Below, piece by piece: positions 22,097 to 34,500 of a stretch of DNA of 64,000 bases (within the stretch, counting starts at the first letter, position 1; each line of letters opens with the position of its first letter). The DNA is taken from contig NC_081412.1 of the NCBI RefSeq assembly GCF_030272615.1, forward strand, positions 139,192,747 to 139,256,746. The letters run 5' to 3'. The notes beneath the pieces were generated by a model. The model made no database searches. It was not told where the DNA came from and saw only the letters and a program-made list of their open reading frames with translations. Origin of the DNA: Cryptomeria japonica (taxonomy: Eukaryota > Streptophyta > Pinopsida > Cupressales > Cupressaceae). A program made the translations under genes and the position numbers.

Positions 22097-24263
22097 ATCT
22101 TATTACCATCAACTACTACCCTTGAGATTTTTTTGTCTCTTTTAACAACCTTGGGCCTAGATTGCTTAAGTTGTTGATAATAAAAGGCATCAAGAGAAAT
22201 CTCCATCTTCTTCCTATTGGCTGTGAATGAACTAAGCCATGGAGGTAAAGCCATCAACTCTCCTTTAGTAGCAGCCGCAAGCAAAGGAGAAGCAGTTTCT
22301 ATTTGAGAAATCGTGGTCATCCTGGGGGAAGTATCTGTCTAGATGACAACCATGGCTTGCTCTGTAACCAAAGGACATAAAGTTTGTTTCATAAACTCCT
22401 CAGATCTAGAAGTAGAGGTATCAATCTTTGATAGATGAATGCATGCAGGAGTATCCTCAAATATTTCCAGCAGACTCTCTTGTTGATGATCAATAGGAGG
22501 CTCAACTGCTGAGATAGGGACGACATTCTGAGGAGAATCCTCCACTACTATGTTAGGAGGAGATAAAGGCAAATCCATGGAAAATGAGGAGGGAATCTCA
22601 TGATGTGACTCTGAAGCTAGTGACTTAGGTGCATCATCTAATTGATGTCCTTCCTCTGGATCATCAGGATTGATCACATGAACGTGAACCTGAGACTTTT
22701 CTATCCCACAAACTGACACCTCCTTAGGAGGAAGCACTATTGTCCAACTAACCCATAATTTGATCCTAGTACCTAAAGATGATACACCTTCCTTATTGTC
22801 AACCTGAATCTCAGACTTATGTCCAAGAGGCCCTATAGAGTCATCTTCTTTTCCAACCTTGATCTTGATAAGTCTAACACCATTAACTTTGAACCAAGTA
22901 TTGGTGTTAGCTAAGATAGGATGAAATATTTTAATAATGGAAGTGTATTCTTTATGTGACCATTGGATCAAAGGAAGTGGTTCTTCCTCAACCGTTCATG
23001 AAACATACTCTAGATAGAGCACATTCCCATCATCAATCATTCCTTGTGGAATGTCCACCAGGTTCATATAAATAACCTGGTCAACAATAAGCCTGTAGTA
23101 GTCCATCTTGAGAGCCTCCATTTATATACAAAGATCTACCCAGATATCCTCAATATGATGCACATGTACGAAGGACTTTTTCAAATTTTTTTTCATACCC
23201 TGGTAGTCAAAATCTGCCCTAGACTTAAACTTTTTGAGTTTAATCTATTGCATCTCAGTCTCCATATCTTTGGCTTTGATGGATGTGACAAGAGAATACC
23301 AACCAATCTTCAATGGGTTTGTTGTAGAAATTCCCATTCCGACCTTATGTTTGACATATTGATGAGCGTGCACAGTCGTGATCTGTCTCCTCAACTCCAT
23401 AAGAATGATCTTATTAGTTGGGTATCTAGGAAGCATGTATGGTTTCCCACTATAGCATCTTATTCTCATATAAGTAAAGGTTGGGAATTGAAGAAACAAC
23501 ACCCATACTCATTCAATCTTTCCCATGCTTCATCTGACATCCTTCTGTTCTTTAGAGTCTTCTCAAATTGGCACATGAAGTAACCAAAGAATGAATCTTG
23601 AACCCTCCTGAAATGTAATATGTTGGGTCTCAAGGGCAGTTGATCATAGTATTCCCACACTGGTATAAGTGAGTGATCAACTTTGGTAGAAAGACCAGAG
23701 AAATGTCTAAGTGATGTTGCCAAATACATTAAGTATGAATTCATGTAGAAAGTCATGGTAGTATGGACTACTACAATTTCTTCGCACAAAGCATCACTGA
23801 TAATCTCTTCCCATGATATATGATGGGACTGCCTTATGAACGTGGTAAACTGATACATCCAAGGCTCAAAAATATTAGAGTGTTCAAGACCCATCATCCT
23901 ACTAAGGAGACAAATGATGTCTCTAATTTCTCACTTAAAGTCGCAATGGTACAACTTATCCCACCTCATGAACGTGACTCGTGGCTCATGAATCCACCTA
24001 TTAATATGGCATTTGCAATCGTTTTCCCTCTTGACATAGTACTAAACTAAACTATCCTTTGAAATATCCATATAAACAAGTGTTTGTGGTATTCTGAAGA
24101 CTTTCACAATAGTATCTACATCAAGGCGGATTATTGCCTCACCATCATCATTTCTGATGGTTCTTGTCTCCTTGTCAAAGCAATGGGTGCAAGCAAGAAC
24201 AAATTCAGCTTCTAGGGAAGCCACTGGAAAATAAGATGCATGATGAATGTGGCTATCCAACAA

Positions 24264-26484
24264 TCATTGCATGTTACTACCCTCTGGATCCTCCACCTCT
24301 TAATGAATTATGACATGTCCACATGCCCTATCTCCATATCCTTGATGTGATCCAAAGGAGAGGAAACTTGTGAAGTTAAAACTTCATTCTGGTACTTGTC
24401 ATATTTATACTTCATCTTCTTCGGAATGGGAGATGATGGTAAATCTGGCATTGGAGGATAACATGGTATACTGCGATGAAGACATAAAAGTGATAAGGCA
24501 ACATCATAATCAACTACAACTAACATTTTTCCTTCTTCAAATGGGAAGAACTCTAGCCCTTGCACTTCACAACTTTGTGAGAGAAATATGGGAAATAAAT
24601 GGGAATGTTGGAAACTTGACTTTGATCAATTTCAAATCTTGGGGAAATTTTTACAAGTATACAAGTGGGGAAGAACAAACATGCAATCAGATTTTTAAAA
24701 CCCAAATGCAAGTAAACTTGTAAAATGGAGAAATGGAGAAATGAGTGAAAAATGAGATTTAGACTTGTGGGAAATGACATGAACGGAAAGTATGGATATA
24801 GGCAATATGGATGGACAAAAATGGGAAGATTTTGGGAATGTCATTTTCAAGAAAATGGGAAGAACTTTGAACATTCAATCCAGCTCTAAAAACCCGATTT
24901 TGGAAGAATGGGTGTTTTTCATCTTTGCAAATTGGAATTTTACCAAAAGATGGTTAAAGTCTTATAACCATAATAGAAGATCAATTATTTTCATCGAACT
25001 TGTAATCAAGATTTAAAATCCTGAATACAAGTAAAGAGGGAAAATGGGGAAGAACAATGCAATTCAAAAATTGCTTTGCAAAAGGGAAAATATCTCTCAC
25101 AAACCCAATTTTGGGGCAAAACCAACACATATACAAATTTACAACTAGAATGGAAAAACAAGAAAACAAGAAAATGAAACAAGAAGAAAAGAAAACATAG
25201 CTTGCTTCAATCCAAAATTCCTCTTCAAAAGATGAAACAATCTTTGAATGAAGAAGACAATCCCTTAAATAAGAAATAAATCGAACTCCCAAAACCCTAG
25301 CCACATTTTCCAAACTCAGATTTGGAGACTAAACAACAAAAACGTGGCACAAAATGCAAGTAAAATGGCACAAGACCTGGTCAAATCTTCCGTTAGCCTT
25401 AACGCTTAAGTGAAGGAAGCATAAACGACTTTGAAGAGGAAGGATTCATGGCCTTTCGTGAGATAAAAATGTGAAGTTTATAAAACATGTGTTTGCTGGA
25501 AATTACCATGAAACCAACATTCATGATCTCCAAATGGCGTGAAGAGAGTCCAAGAATGCATGAAAGAAGCAATGGGTTAAACAATCTCCTAGAAAATCTC
25601 CACAAAAATTTGCTTGAAATCTTCAACAAATCCGTCTTCTTGGCTAGTCGGGTTTTTTGGAAATAAAGAACAAGTTTTATTTTACATGCAATAATGAAAA
25701 TTGGGTTTTGGATTTCATATTACATGTTTAAAATGTCACATTATCTTGTACAAGGCAAAATTGGGTTCTAAAAACCCTTTAGGAAGTTCTGAAAATGCCT
25801 TTATTTTTACTTATGGAGCAAATCGGGTTTTTAAGACTCAATTGCAAGTTTTAAATTGTCACTTTATCTCCATTCTAAGCGACATCGGGTTTTTGAGAGA
25901 GAAAGACAAGTTATAATAACTTGTAAAGGGGAAAATAAAATCCCTTCAACAAGTTTCAATAACTTAACACATGTAATAGGAGAATAAAATCCCCATTACA
26001 AGTAAAAAGACTAAAATAGGAACTTTATAAAAAGAATTACTAGTGACTTTTTAAATTTACAATTTAAAATTAACTTGTAACTTATCCAAAAAATCCCTAT
26101 TATGACTTAAAAAGCCAAAAAGCATCAAGGAGAAAATAAAAAGTAAGTTACAAGTTCTTTTTTCAATAAAGTGCACTTGTAATGAGCTAAAAATTTCCCT
26201 ACAAAGACTAAAACAAAGGAAAACATTAAAACTTGCAACTTAAGGAAAATTTCCCATCTGCAGTCAGGGAGAAAAAAGCCAGAATTGAAGGAAAGACATA
26301 GCAAACAAACCCAGAATACGATGAAATTTGAAACGTGGTTCGAGGATGGACTAAGGATTAAGCCAGTCCAAGGGCGGAGCAAAATTTTGCCTCGGGAAGC
26401 ATGCCATACAGTAAAATTTTAATTTTTTGACAAAAAAATTATGTAATGGTCCATCATTTTTTAAAACAAAAAATAAGGACAATA
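24264..26484 (-). other. U3 start of the G 3' LTR, upstream of the unknown gene
   Basis: AT-rich DNA with no credible protein. It is nearly collinear with 43867-46024. It contains a weak TATA-like TTATTTAAGGG on the minus strand near 25263-25273, which could serve the U3-borne gene, and repeated phrases around 'acaagtt..cttgcaa' (25680-26240). Confidence 0.5.
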
Positions 26485-26751
26485 ACTGGCTCTGACTGGG
26501 GAATTCTTTCATTTATCCTTCAAGATTGTGAAAGAAAAGAAACCAGATCTCTAAGTGCCTTCCTCTTATCCATTGGTCCATAGAGTCAATCAACTCGAAA
26601 ACAAACAAACAAAAAGACAAAAGGTAAAAGAAAAAGATATTGACATTATTTACAAGGAGTTACCTCGAACTTTCATTCAGGGTAATGCTTCAAATGCTGA
26701 CCATTATAGGGCAGCGCAAATGGTGTACCATCACGATAAGCCATGATAAAA

Positions 26752-29700
26752 CTATCTTCTCCAGCAATACAGTGAATAGTGAAGGGTCCTCGCCAAAGAG
26801 TTAAATTTTCCATGTAAACCTTTCGGTTCCCTTCGCTTATCCCAAAGTAAAACACTATCACCCACTTGGAACCCTCTTTTCTTTACTTTTTTTTCAAAAA
26901 GGACTTTGACTTGTTGGTGCTGAGCGATCTGATCCACCACTTGTGTTCTTTGTTCTTCCAACTGAGAAAGGTACATGATCCTCTTGTCTAAATCATTCTC
27001 GAAAGTTTGATCTTCAATTGCTTTAGCCAATTTAAGAGCAGGAAGTTCCAAAGTGACGGGTATTTCTACATTGATCCCATAAAGAAGCTGAAATGGAGAC
27101 ATACCAATAGCCCTTTTGGGTCTAATTTTGTCCACCCATAAAGCATCATAAAGAACCTTATTCCAAGACCTTTGGTTCTCTTCCACAAGTTTGCGAATAA
27201 TGGTAATCACATTCTTGTTACTTGATTCCGCCTGACCATTACCTTGGGGGTAATAATCGGATGAATGAGTTAACAAAATACCATATTCAAAGTAAAATTG
27301 TGTAATTTCAGAGGAAGAAAATGTGGCTGCATTACCAGTCACGATCTTGTATGGAACACCAAATCTAGAAATAATATTCTCCTTGAGAAATCTGCATACT
27401 ATTTAAGAAGTAGCATTCTTTACCAGTATTGCTTCCACCCACTTGGTGAAGTAGTCTGTATCAATAATTAGAACATACGATTGGCCTACACTTGAAGAAG
27501 GATTGATCACACCAATGAAATCAATGTCCCATTGCCAGAAAGGTTCTTCAACAATCACCAGTCTCAATGGTAATGCTACAAGTTTTTATTTGTGCACAAA
27601 TTGGTGACAGTGTATACATTTACACACCCATCTAAAAGCATCTTGAAAGAGTGTAGGCCAATAATACTTAGCTCTCAAAATTTTGTGAGCAGTCACTGAT
27701 GCAAGAAAAAGATCACCACAAGCCTTATCATGGAAAGATTCTAGCAATTTGGGTTGTTGTGCTTTGTCAACACAATGAAGGAAAGTACCATCAATTGCTC
27801 TTTTATTAAAACCAGTATCCCATAATACAAATTTTGCAGCTTTCAGCTTGATACTCCTATTTTCCTTGAATGACAAATGTTGTGGACATTCACCATAAGT
27901 AAAAAAAAAATCTATATTAGAATACCATTCATCAATGGTGCTGATAAACAACACCTTGGGAAGATCTTCTGAATCATCCAGTTCTCGCTCCTCTGGAATC
28001 CCTTCTGCCATGAGCTAGAAAAGTTCAGTCCCTCGAACAAGATTTGTAGGCTTAATATCCAAATCATACTCTTTGATCTTGGCAATCTAATTCCCTCTTT
28101 TTGTGTCAAACTCCTGTTGTGTCAAGATAGATTTGACTGTCGTATCAGGAACTAACATAACAGTATGAGAATTCAGAATATAAAAATGGAAGTTCTTGAT
28201 TGCTTTAACAAAAACATAGGAATTCTTCTCAATAGAGGAATACTTAAGTCCATGAGATTTTAGAGGACAACTCATGAAAGCAATAGGGGATTCAATCTCC
28301 TCTAAATTCTTCTGCATTAAAATAGCAGACATGGTATGATCGGAAGAATAACTATACATGATAAACTCCTTGGTGTAGTTGGGACATACCAACACAAGTG
28401 TGTGAGAAATTGCATCCTTGATTTCATTTAATGCAACTTTTCCTTCTGAATTCCAGTAGAAAACGGTCTTTCCTTTCATCATATCCATGATATGACGAGT
28501 CTTTTCTACAAAGTCAGGAATGAATCTTCACAAAAAAATTACTTTACCAAAGAAGGAATGAACAATGGTCTTACTGGACGGCAAAGGAAGAGTTTGAATA
28601 GATTTAACCCTTTCAGGATCAATTTTTATCCCCTCCTTGGAAACAATATGACCAAGGAGTTTTCCATCGGTCACCCCAAAAATTGACTTCTTGGGATTAA
28701 GAGAGATGTCATGCTTGCGACATCTTTCAAGTACATTCACTACTTCATGGGGTACATTTGCCTACTGTAGGATTCCTTTTGGGTTGATCAATGTAGGAGC
28801 TACTTTTCAATAGGCTATGGATTTGGCTTTCTGTGGTACTATTAGAATGACTAGTACTACCTTCATCTAGGATGGATGCATTATGAGAAGAAAAATTATT
28901 ATCTTCTTCCATAGGAAAGGATGAACCTTCTTCTTGTGTAGGGGAAGACTAAAATTCTTCTTCTTGAGTATGCAATTGAGCATTTTCATCAACATAAAAG
29001 ATCAAGTATCCTCAACCAAGAAATATGAATCAGAAGATCCTACTTTTGATGCTCAATCTTCTTCAGCATCTGCAAATATTTCACTTGCTGAAAGTAGGGA
29101 AATATCAAAACTACTAGAAGGCCAATCTTCAGCAAATTCTAAGATTTCATCTATGTGGAGATAGTAATTCCCAAAACCAATAGATTCAAAAAGAATCTAA
29201 GCATGGGGATCATTAGATTTGACAATTGTGTCTTTAGTCTCTCTTTCAGGGACTAACTTTTGCACTATACCTTGCTTCGGTCATATCCATGTTAAGTTCA
29301 CCTCCAACATCCTTACAAAAAGTGTGACCAAGTAACATTTTGTATGATGCAGGAACGTCAGCTACCAAGACAGTCATCTTTATTTTCTTTTCTATAAAAG
29401 CCGTGAATGCAAATTAAGCATCTTTGATTTTCTCAATAAGAGGCACTTGTTTGTTTTCCATGGAATAACAATGACCAAAATTTTTGGTCAGAGTTAGCCC
29501 CAAAGCTTGAGCAACCTTAGCAAGCATGACATTATCAGGAGCACCAGAATCTAAGACACAATTGCTCAACAGAAAACCATTGATCAACAAGGAAATATAA
29601 AAAGGTTCTATCTTTCCTAGGGTAGTGGATGGAATAGTCACCAAATGATTGGGAAAATTCTTGGGTTCTTGAGGGGTATTATTTTCAAGTATAGGATGAG

Positions 29701-29758
29701 TTTCCTTACTTTTAACAAAATTAGCTAGCCAACATTCCCCTGAATATGGAGAGCTCAC
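26752..29758 (-). pseudogene. Gypsy pol remnant of G: protease, RT piece, RNase H, integrase
   Basis: Minus-strand order. Protease: CVLDSGAPDNVM near 29560, continuing MTVLVADVPASYKMLLG near 29360. Acidic linker (29200-28840). RT tail: CRKHDISLNPKKSIFGVTDGKLLGH (28720-28640). RNase H: region with FIMYSYSSDHTMSAIL (28350). Integrase: HHCC-type finger (YYWPTLFQDAF..C..CHQF, near 27650), WDIDFIGV with the first Asp, VTGNAATF where the second catalytic Asp is replaced by Gly (near 27340), and GQAESSNKN with Glu (near 27230). The C-terminal QVGDSVLLWDKRREPKG text is typical of the Tat/Athila branch and no chromodomain is seen. The catalytic part of RT is missing. Confidence 0.9.
28763..28831 (+). 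pseudogene. Inverted 69-bp fragment of gypsy RT
   Basis: The plus strand encodes YCRIPFGLINVGATFQ, a stop, and AMDLAF, the conserved RT block before the catalytic YxDD. The surrounding pol reads on the minus strand. The fragment is therefore flipped relative to its own gene and the YxDD segment is gone. The opposite-strand reading of the same bases has no sense in the family. Confidence 0.8.
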
Positions 29759-29864
29759 ATGGAGGAGGAGAAGGCGGCAATGGTAGAATTCAAATTTTAA
29801 ATTCTCCGCTAGGCGGGAACTCTGGTTCCAATGGAGGAAGCGACCAGATTGATGGAGCTAGCTA

Positions 29865-31436
29865 GATGGGGGAGAAGGACAAGCCTCTGGATATTCTGTA
29901 AGCTAAAAGTACTCTGCCAGAGAATAATGCAGGTCCTAGAAACGTGGCTGGGGGGTCTAGCCAACATGAAGTGGTTTTGGAGAATGGAAAAGAAACTAGA
30001 AAGTGGTCAACCCTCTTTGGAACTAGACCATCTGGGAAATATTCCTTGCCTCCTGTCAAGAATATATCAGACCTGAATGGTGGTAAGTTCATCATCTCTA
30101 TCCCTGACTCGATTTTGGATCATAACATAAGTAGCATGTTGAATTCTCTGGTGGGTAAATTTATGGGACCATGCCCAAACATTGAGGTTGTTAGGGCCTA
30201 TGTTAAACGGAAATGGGCTTTGAAAGGTAATGTTGAAATTTCAGTTCTGCCTAAAGGCCTTCTCACCTTTGTTTTTCCATGTGAAGAAGACAAAATAATA
30301 ATCCTTTGTGGTAGCCCTTCGTTGGTTGGAAAGACAGCTCTAGTCCTCCACAAATGGCACCCGAATCTAAATATGAGTGAATCTCTTCTAGTGCAAGTCC
30401 CAGTTTGGGTTAAGCTCCCAAGTCTACCTCTTGAATACTAGGTAGAAAGTATTTTCTTAGGTATAGCAAGCTCTTTTAGTGAGATCCTTTCAATTGATCG
30501 AGTCACAGCCTAAGAAGGAGGGTCACTCATGCCAAATTTTGTGTAGGGATTACCCACGATGCAGATATGCCTGAGTAAATAGATATTGTGTCTAAGTTGG
30601 GTACTTGGAAACAACAGATTGAATATGAATCCATCCCCTTTGCTTTCTTCCACTATAAAAAAGTAGGTCACTGGGGTAAACATTTCCCTCTTAAGCCCAA
30701 AGGGGATAATAAGAAAGCCAAAACTATAGTGGAAAGTAGAAAGGCTCCGAAGAAAAAGGTCTGGCAAGTCAGAAATACAGAGAATAAGGAAACTGACCTA
30801 GCTAAGATCAACTATTTTGGACCCTCGGGGGGGAAGAAGGATGTGGTCTCCTTAGCCTCTATTTCTAAAAATATTTCCCCCCAGGAATCTTTGAGGAAGG
30901 AACAAATGGAATCAGTCAACCTCCTGGGAGGGCAGATCCCAAGAGAGGAAATAATATATTAGAATGGATCTTCAAAAGGAAATACCCAGATGGTGATTGT
31001 TGACACCTTGGTTAGTAAGGAGGTTTCCAATGAACAGGGTCAGAAGGATAAGGATATTAAGGAAGTGGAAAAATCTGAGGAAGGGGAGATCACTGGATCA
31101 CAGGAAGAAAAGGCTGACTCTTCCCCTCTCACAAATAGTTTTGATTTACAAGAGGCCCAGAAATGTGCTATCTTGGGTATGAACCTTTCTAATTCAGATC
31201 AAGCCTCTAAAATAATCAATATCTCTTCACATGAATCTAGATCACCTATATGGGGTAATGAAGAAGAAATTTCTAGAATCCTTAGCAATCCTGAAGCGAT
31301 TTTTGAGAGAGAAGCTGAGTGGAAAATTCAAAAACACAGGAACAAGAAAGGATCCACTCCCTCTGTCGCTCAAATAAGGAAGTCCGGTAGAATTGCTCAA
31401 GTTGATGTAGGGTATGTCTCCTCATCCCCAAGATGA
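29865..31436 (+). pseudogene. LINE ORF1: nucleic-acid-binding protein remnant
   Basis: In plant L1 elements ORF1 coats the RNA. From the ATG at 29865 (MGEKDKPLDIL, stop, then on in frame) the DUF4283-like part reads NGGKFIISIPDSILDHNISSML..ALVLHKWHPNLNMSESLLVQVPVWVKLPSLPLEY (29944-30440). A zinc-knuckle relic FAFFHYKKVGHWGKHFPLK follows near 30640, with its cysteines replaced. A Lys/Glu-rich tail ends at 31436 (VDVGYVSSSPR). At least one frameshift lies between 30440 and 30588. Confidence 0.85.
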
Positions 31437-31531
31437 CCTTAAAACCACAAAGTCAAAGATAAGGAGGCTAGGAAGAACATAGCAGATGGGACTCAAGGGA
31501 CTCTGAAGGAGTTAAGAATTGTTAAGTAATT

Positions 31532-34500
31532 ATGAAGATTGTTTCTTGGAAAATTACGGGACTTAATAATCCCCACAAGCATGATATTATTAGGAATATG
31601 ATTAGGGACAGTAAACCTAATACTTTTCTTATTCAATAAACTAAGATGAGTAGAGAAAAGGTTGAAGCTTTGAATTTCTTTAAATCTGGTAGCATCTGTG
31701 GTGGTAGCTCAGAAGGTGCCTCTAGAGGCATTGCAACAATCTGGAATCTCAATAGTATTAGAGGTCAAGTTCTTATTCAAGAGAGAAAATTTTCTTGCAT
31801 TAAATTTGAGCATTTAAAATATGAAACCTCTCGGGTCCTCACAAACATCTATGCTCCTAATACCTTGAAAGCCAAAATCAATTTTTGGAAAAAACTTATG
31901 GAAATAAGGGACAGCTTCAAGAACCTTAGTTGGCTAGTCGTGGGAGACTTCAATACCCCATTGAGAGAGGAGGAAAAATTTGGTGGATGCCCTTCTCAGT
32001 TGGATAGTAGATTGGCCTTCATGGATTTAATAAACACTCAGGCTCTTAATGATGTGGAGATGCAGGGTTTCAATTACACTTGGACTAATAGGAGGGCTGG
32101 AAATGACCTTATCCAAGTTCGCCTTGATAGAGCTCTTATTTCTGATGATTGGTTCAGACACTACTTCTTCTCTCTGTCTACTCACATTTGTGTTGGGTCT
32201 GACCACTATCCCATCACTCTTATTGCTGACCCCATTGACAGGAGAAGGCATTTTCCCTTTAGGTTTGAAAAAATGTGGACTTTACATCCGGATCTTACTC
32301 ATAAAATTCAGGAATGGTGGAACATTCAAGTTGAGGGTACAACCATGTACGAAGTTGTGAAGAAACTTAAAAGCATAAAAGACAACATAAGGACCTGGAA
32401 TAAATCTAGCTTTGGGAATATTTTTGAGGCCAAAGGAGAAATTCAAGAAGACCTCAACAAAATTCATGTCCAAATCTAGAAGGATGGATTCTCTACTGTG
32501 ACCATTGTAGAAGAAAATGAGATCCTCAAAAGATACCATGATATCACTGCTAAAGAAGAAGCTTTTTGGAAGCAAAGATCTAGATGTACTTGGCTGAAGG
32601 AAGGGGATAAGAATACCAAATTCTTCTATATGTTGACTATCAAACATAATACGGCTAAAAGGATCAAAAAACTGATGGTGGACAATGTGGAGCTAGTCAA
32701 GGAGGAGGAGATAAGAAATGAGGCCAAAATTTTCTTCTTAGATCTTCTTTGTAGGGATCAAAGTTTGGATGATGATGTTCAAAATTCCTTTCTTCAGAAC
32801 ATTCCTTGCTTTATTGATGAGAAGAAGAATTCTTTCTTAAATTTCATCCCTTCGGACTTGGAGATCAGAAATGTTGTCTTTTCTTTTGAAGGCAACAAAG
32901 CCCTTGGACCTGATGGCTTCCCTATGTTCTTCTTCTAAGAGTTCTGGGATATGGTTGGGAAAGATGTCTCCAATGGGGTTAAAGAATTTTTTGGGGCAAG
33001 AAAACTTCTGAAACAAATTAATGGAACCTTCATTGCTTTGATCCCCAAAATTCAAGGAGCTGACTCCATGGATAATTCCAAGCCAATCAATTTATGCAAC
33101 TTTTTTTATAAGATTATTTCCAAGGTCCTAACCTCCAGACTCTTGAATGTCCTTCCCTCTTTGATTAGTCATCAACATAATGGTTTTATGCCAGGAAGGA
33201 AAATTCTTGATTCCATTATTACTGTCCATGAGAATATCCATTCCCTAGTTATGGCCAAGAAGCAGGGTTTTATTCTTAAGCTTGATCTCTCTAAGGCTTA
33301 TGATCGGGTTGATTGGTCTTTCCTCATGAAGGTTCTTTTGGCTTTTGGCTTCTCTAACAGATGTGTGGACCTCTTCAAGCAACTTATCTCCTTTGACTCC
33401 TTTGTTATTCTTGTTAACAGATCTCCCTCCTCCTTCTTTAATGCCTCCAGAGGATTGAGGCATGGGGATCCCATCTCCCCTATTCTCTTCATCATTATGG
33501 CTGAATGTTCTGGTAGGTTCATGGAAAACATTGTGACTACAGGTATTTTTAAAGGTCTCCAACCCTCCTCTATAGATCATACTTTCTCCCACCAACAATT
33601 TGTGGATGACACCATCATTATGGGGGATTCAAGCATTTTGGAAGCCAGAATCCTGAAGGACACCCTATGCAAGTTTGCGTCTCCTTCTGGCCAACTTATC
33701 AACTAGGTTAAAAGTGAAGTGTTTTTCATCAACACTCCTAAGAGAAGACAACATAGAATTAGCAGAATTCTAGAAGACAACATAGAATTAGCAGAATTCT
33801 AGAATGTCGGATTGCTGATCTCCATGCTACCCTTGGGCATTGCTCCCCCTGATTCCTTTTGGAGTTCTTTTGTGGATAAATTTCAAAGAAATATTGCTGG
33901 TTGGAAAGGTGCTCTCTTAAGTCAGGCTGGCAAGCTAAAACTTCTTAAATAATCCCTTCAAAGCATTCCTATTTATGCCCTTAGTCTCTTCAGAATCCCA
34001 GTTAGATTTGTTGATGCTATTGAAAAAATTCAAAAATAAATTCTTTGGTTTGGGATTGAGGAAAAGAAAAGAATGGCTTTAGTGGCTTGGGACAAGGTTT
34101 GTAGATCGAAAAGAAAGGGTGGTCTAGGTCTGAGGAGAATTAGGACACTCAATGAATCTCTTTTTTCTAAACAGGTATGGATATTGTTCCACTCTAACAA
34201 TGAGTGGTGTGAAATTTGGAGAAGTATCCTCTTCTGTCTTCATCTCTTTTCTCTTTTATCAATTCTGATTTCAATATTAATGGGTCTCACATTTGGAATC
34301 GTGCTTCTAAGTGTAAAAATAGCATTGCCAAAGGGGTGAAATGGAGAGTTGGTAATGGTAGGAAAGTCATATTTTGGGAAGATCCTTGGTTGCTTGATAA
34401 GAATTTGCTAGAAATCCTTGATTGGGCCCCTTTTGTTGCCCTTTGTAAAAGAGTTTTTGGTTCCTTGGTTGAGGGGTATTGGATAGGTGATAAATGGAAG

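Larger units (their letters stand above)
15465..24263 (-). pseudogene. Unknown accessory gene inside U3 of the G 3' LTR, interrupted by two retroelements
   Basis: I do not recognise the family. Reading 3' to 5' on the plus strand: an N-terminal globular-looking part (FPVASLEAEFVLACTH.., DGEAIIRLDVDTIVKVFRIP, then SWEEIISDAL and PVWEYYDQLPLRP), a middle part rich in Pro, Ser and acidic residues (22350-22800), and a C-terminal part with helical, coiled-coil-like text (KLEEDNRKLV, ALILKSLIEDIDDAMRLRM), ending DAT at 15465. The N-terminal layout faintly resembles plant mobile domain (aminotransferase-like) proteins; this is a guess. The copy is cut by the elements at 16248-21387 and 21615-22096 and has stops and frameshifts. 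It aligns throughout with the copy at 40696-43866. An in-frame TGA precedes the conserved part in both copies, so the start is unknown. Confidence 0.75.
14375..26484 (-). mobile_element. 3' LTR of G (about 6.48 kb plus two insertions)
   Basis: It aligns with 39612-46024 along its length except for the insertions at 16248-21387 and 21615-22096. On the minus strand it starts TATTGTCC (TGTTGTCC in the 5' LTR) and ends ..CAACA. It contains an unknown gene in its U3 part (15465-24263) and a TATA candidate downstream of that gene. A long hairpin sits at the LTR 3' terminus: stem TGGTTGAAA/TTTCAACCA at 14378-14430, continued inward by AATTTTGTA/TACAAAATT. The LTR is several times longer than that of most plant gypsy elements. 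Confidence 0.9.

Noticed and set aside
23044-23583. 179-codon plus-strand open frame
   Set aside because: It is antisense to the U3-borne gene of G, and the equivalent plus frame recurs at 42755-43156 for the same reason. The minus strand has the conserved protein.
29831-30076. 81-codon plus-strand open frame at the LINE start
   Set aside because: The DUF4283-like ORF1 reads in another frame from 29865 over the same bases; this frame is a shadow.
33245-33598. 117-codon minus-strand open frame in the LINE
   Set aside because: Antisense shadow of the RT domain, which is clearly on the plus strand.
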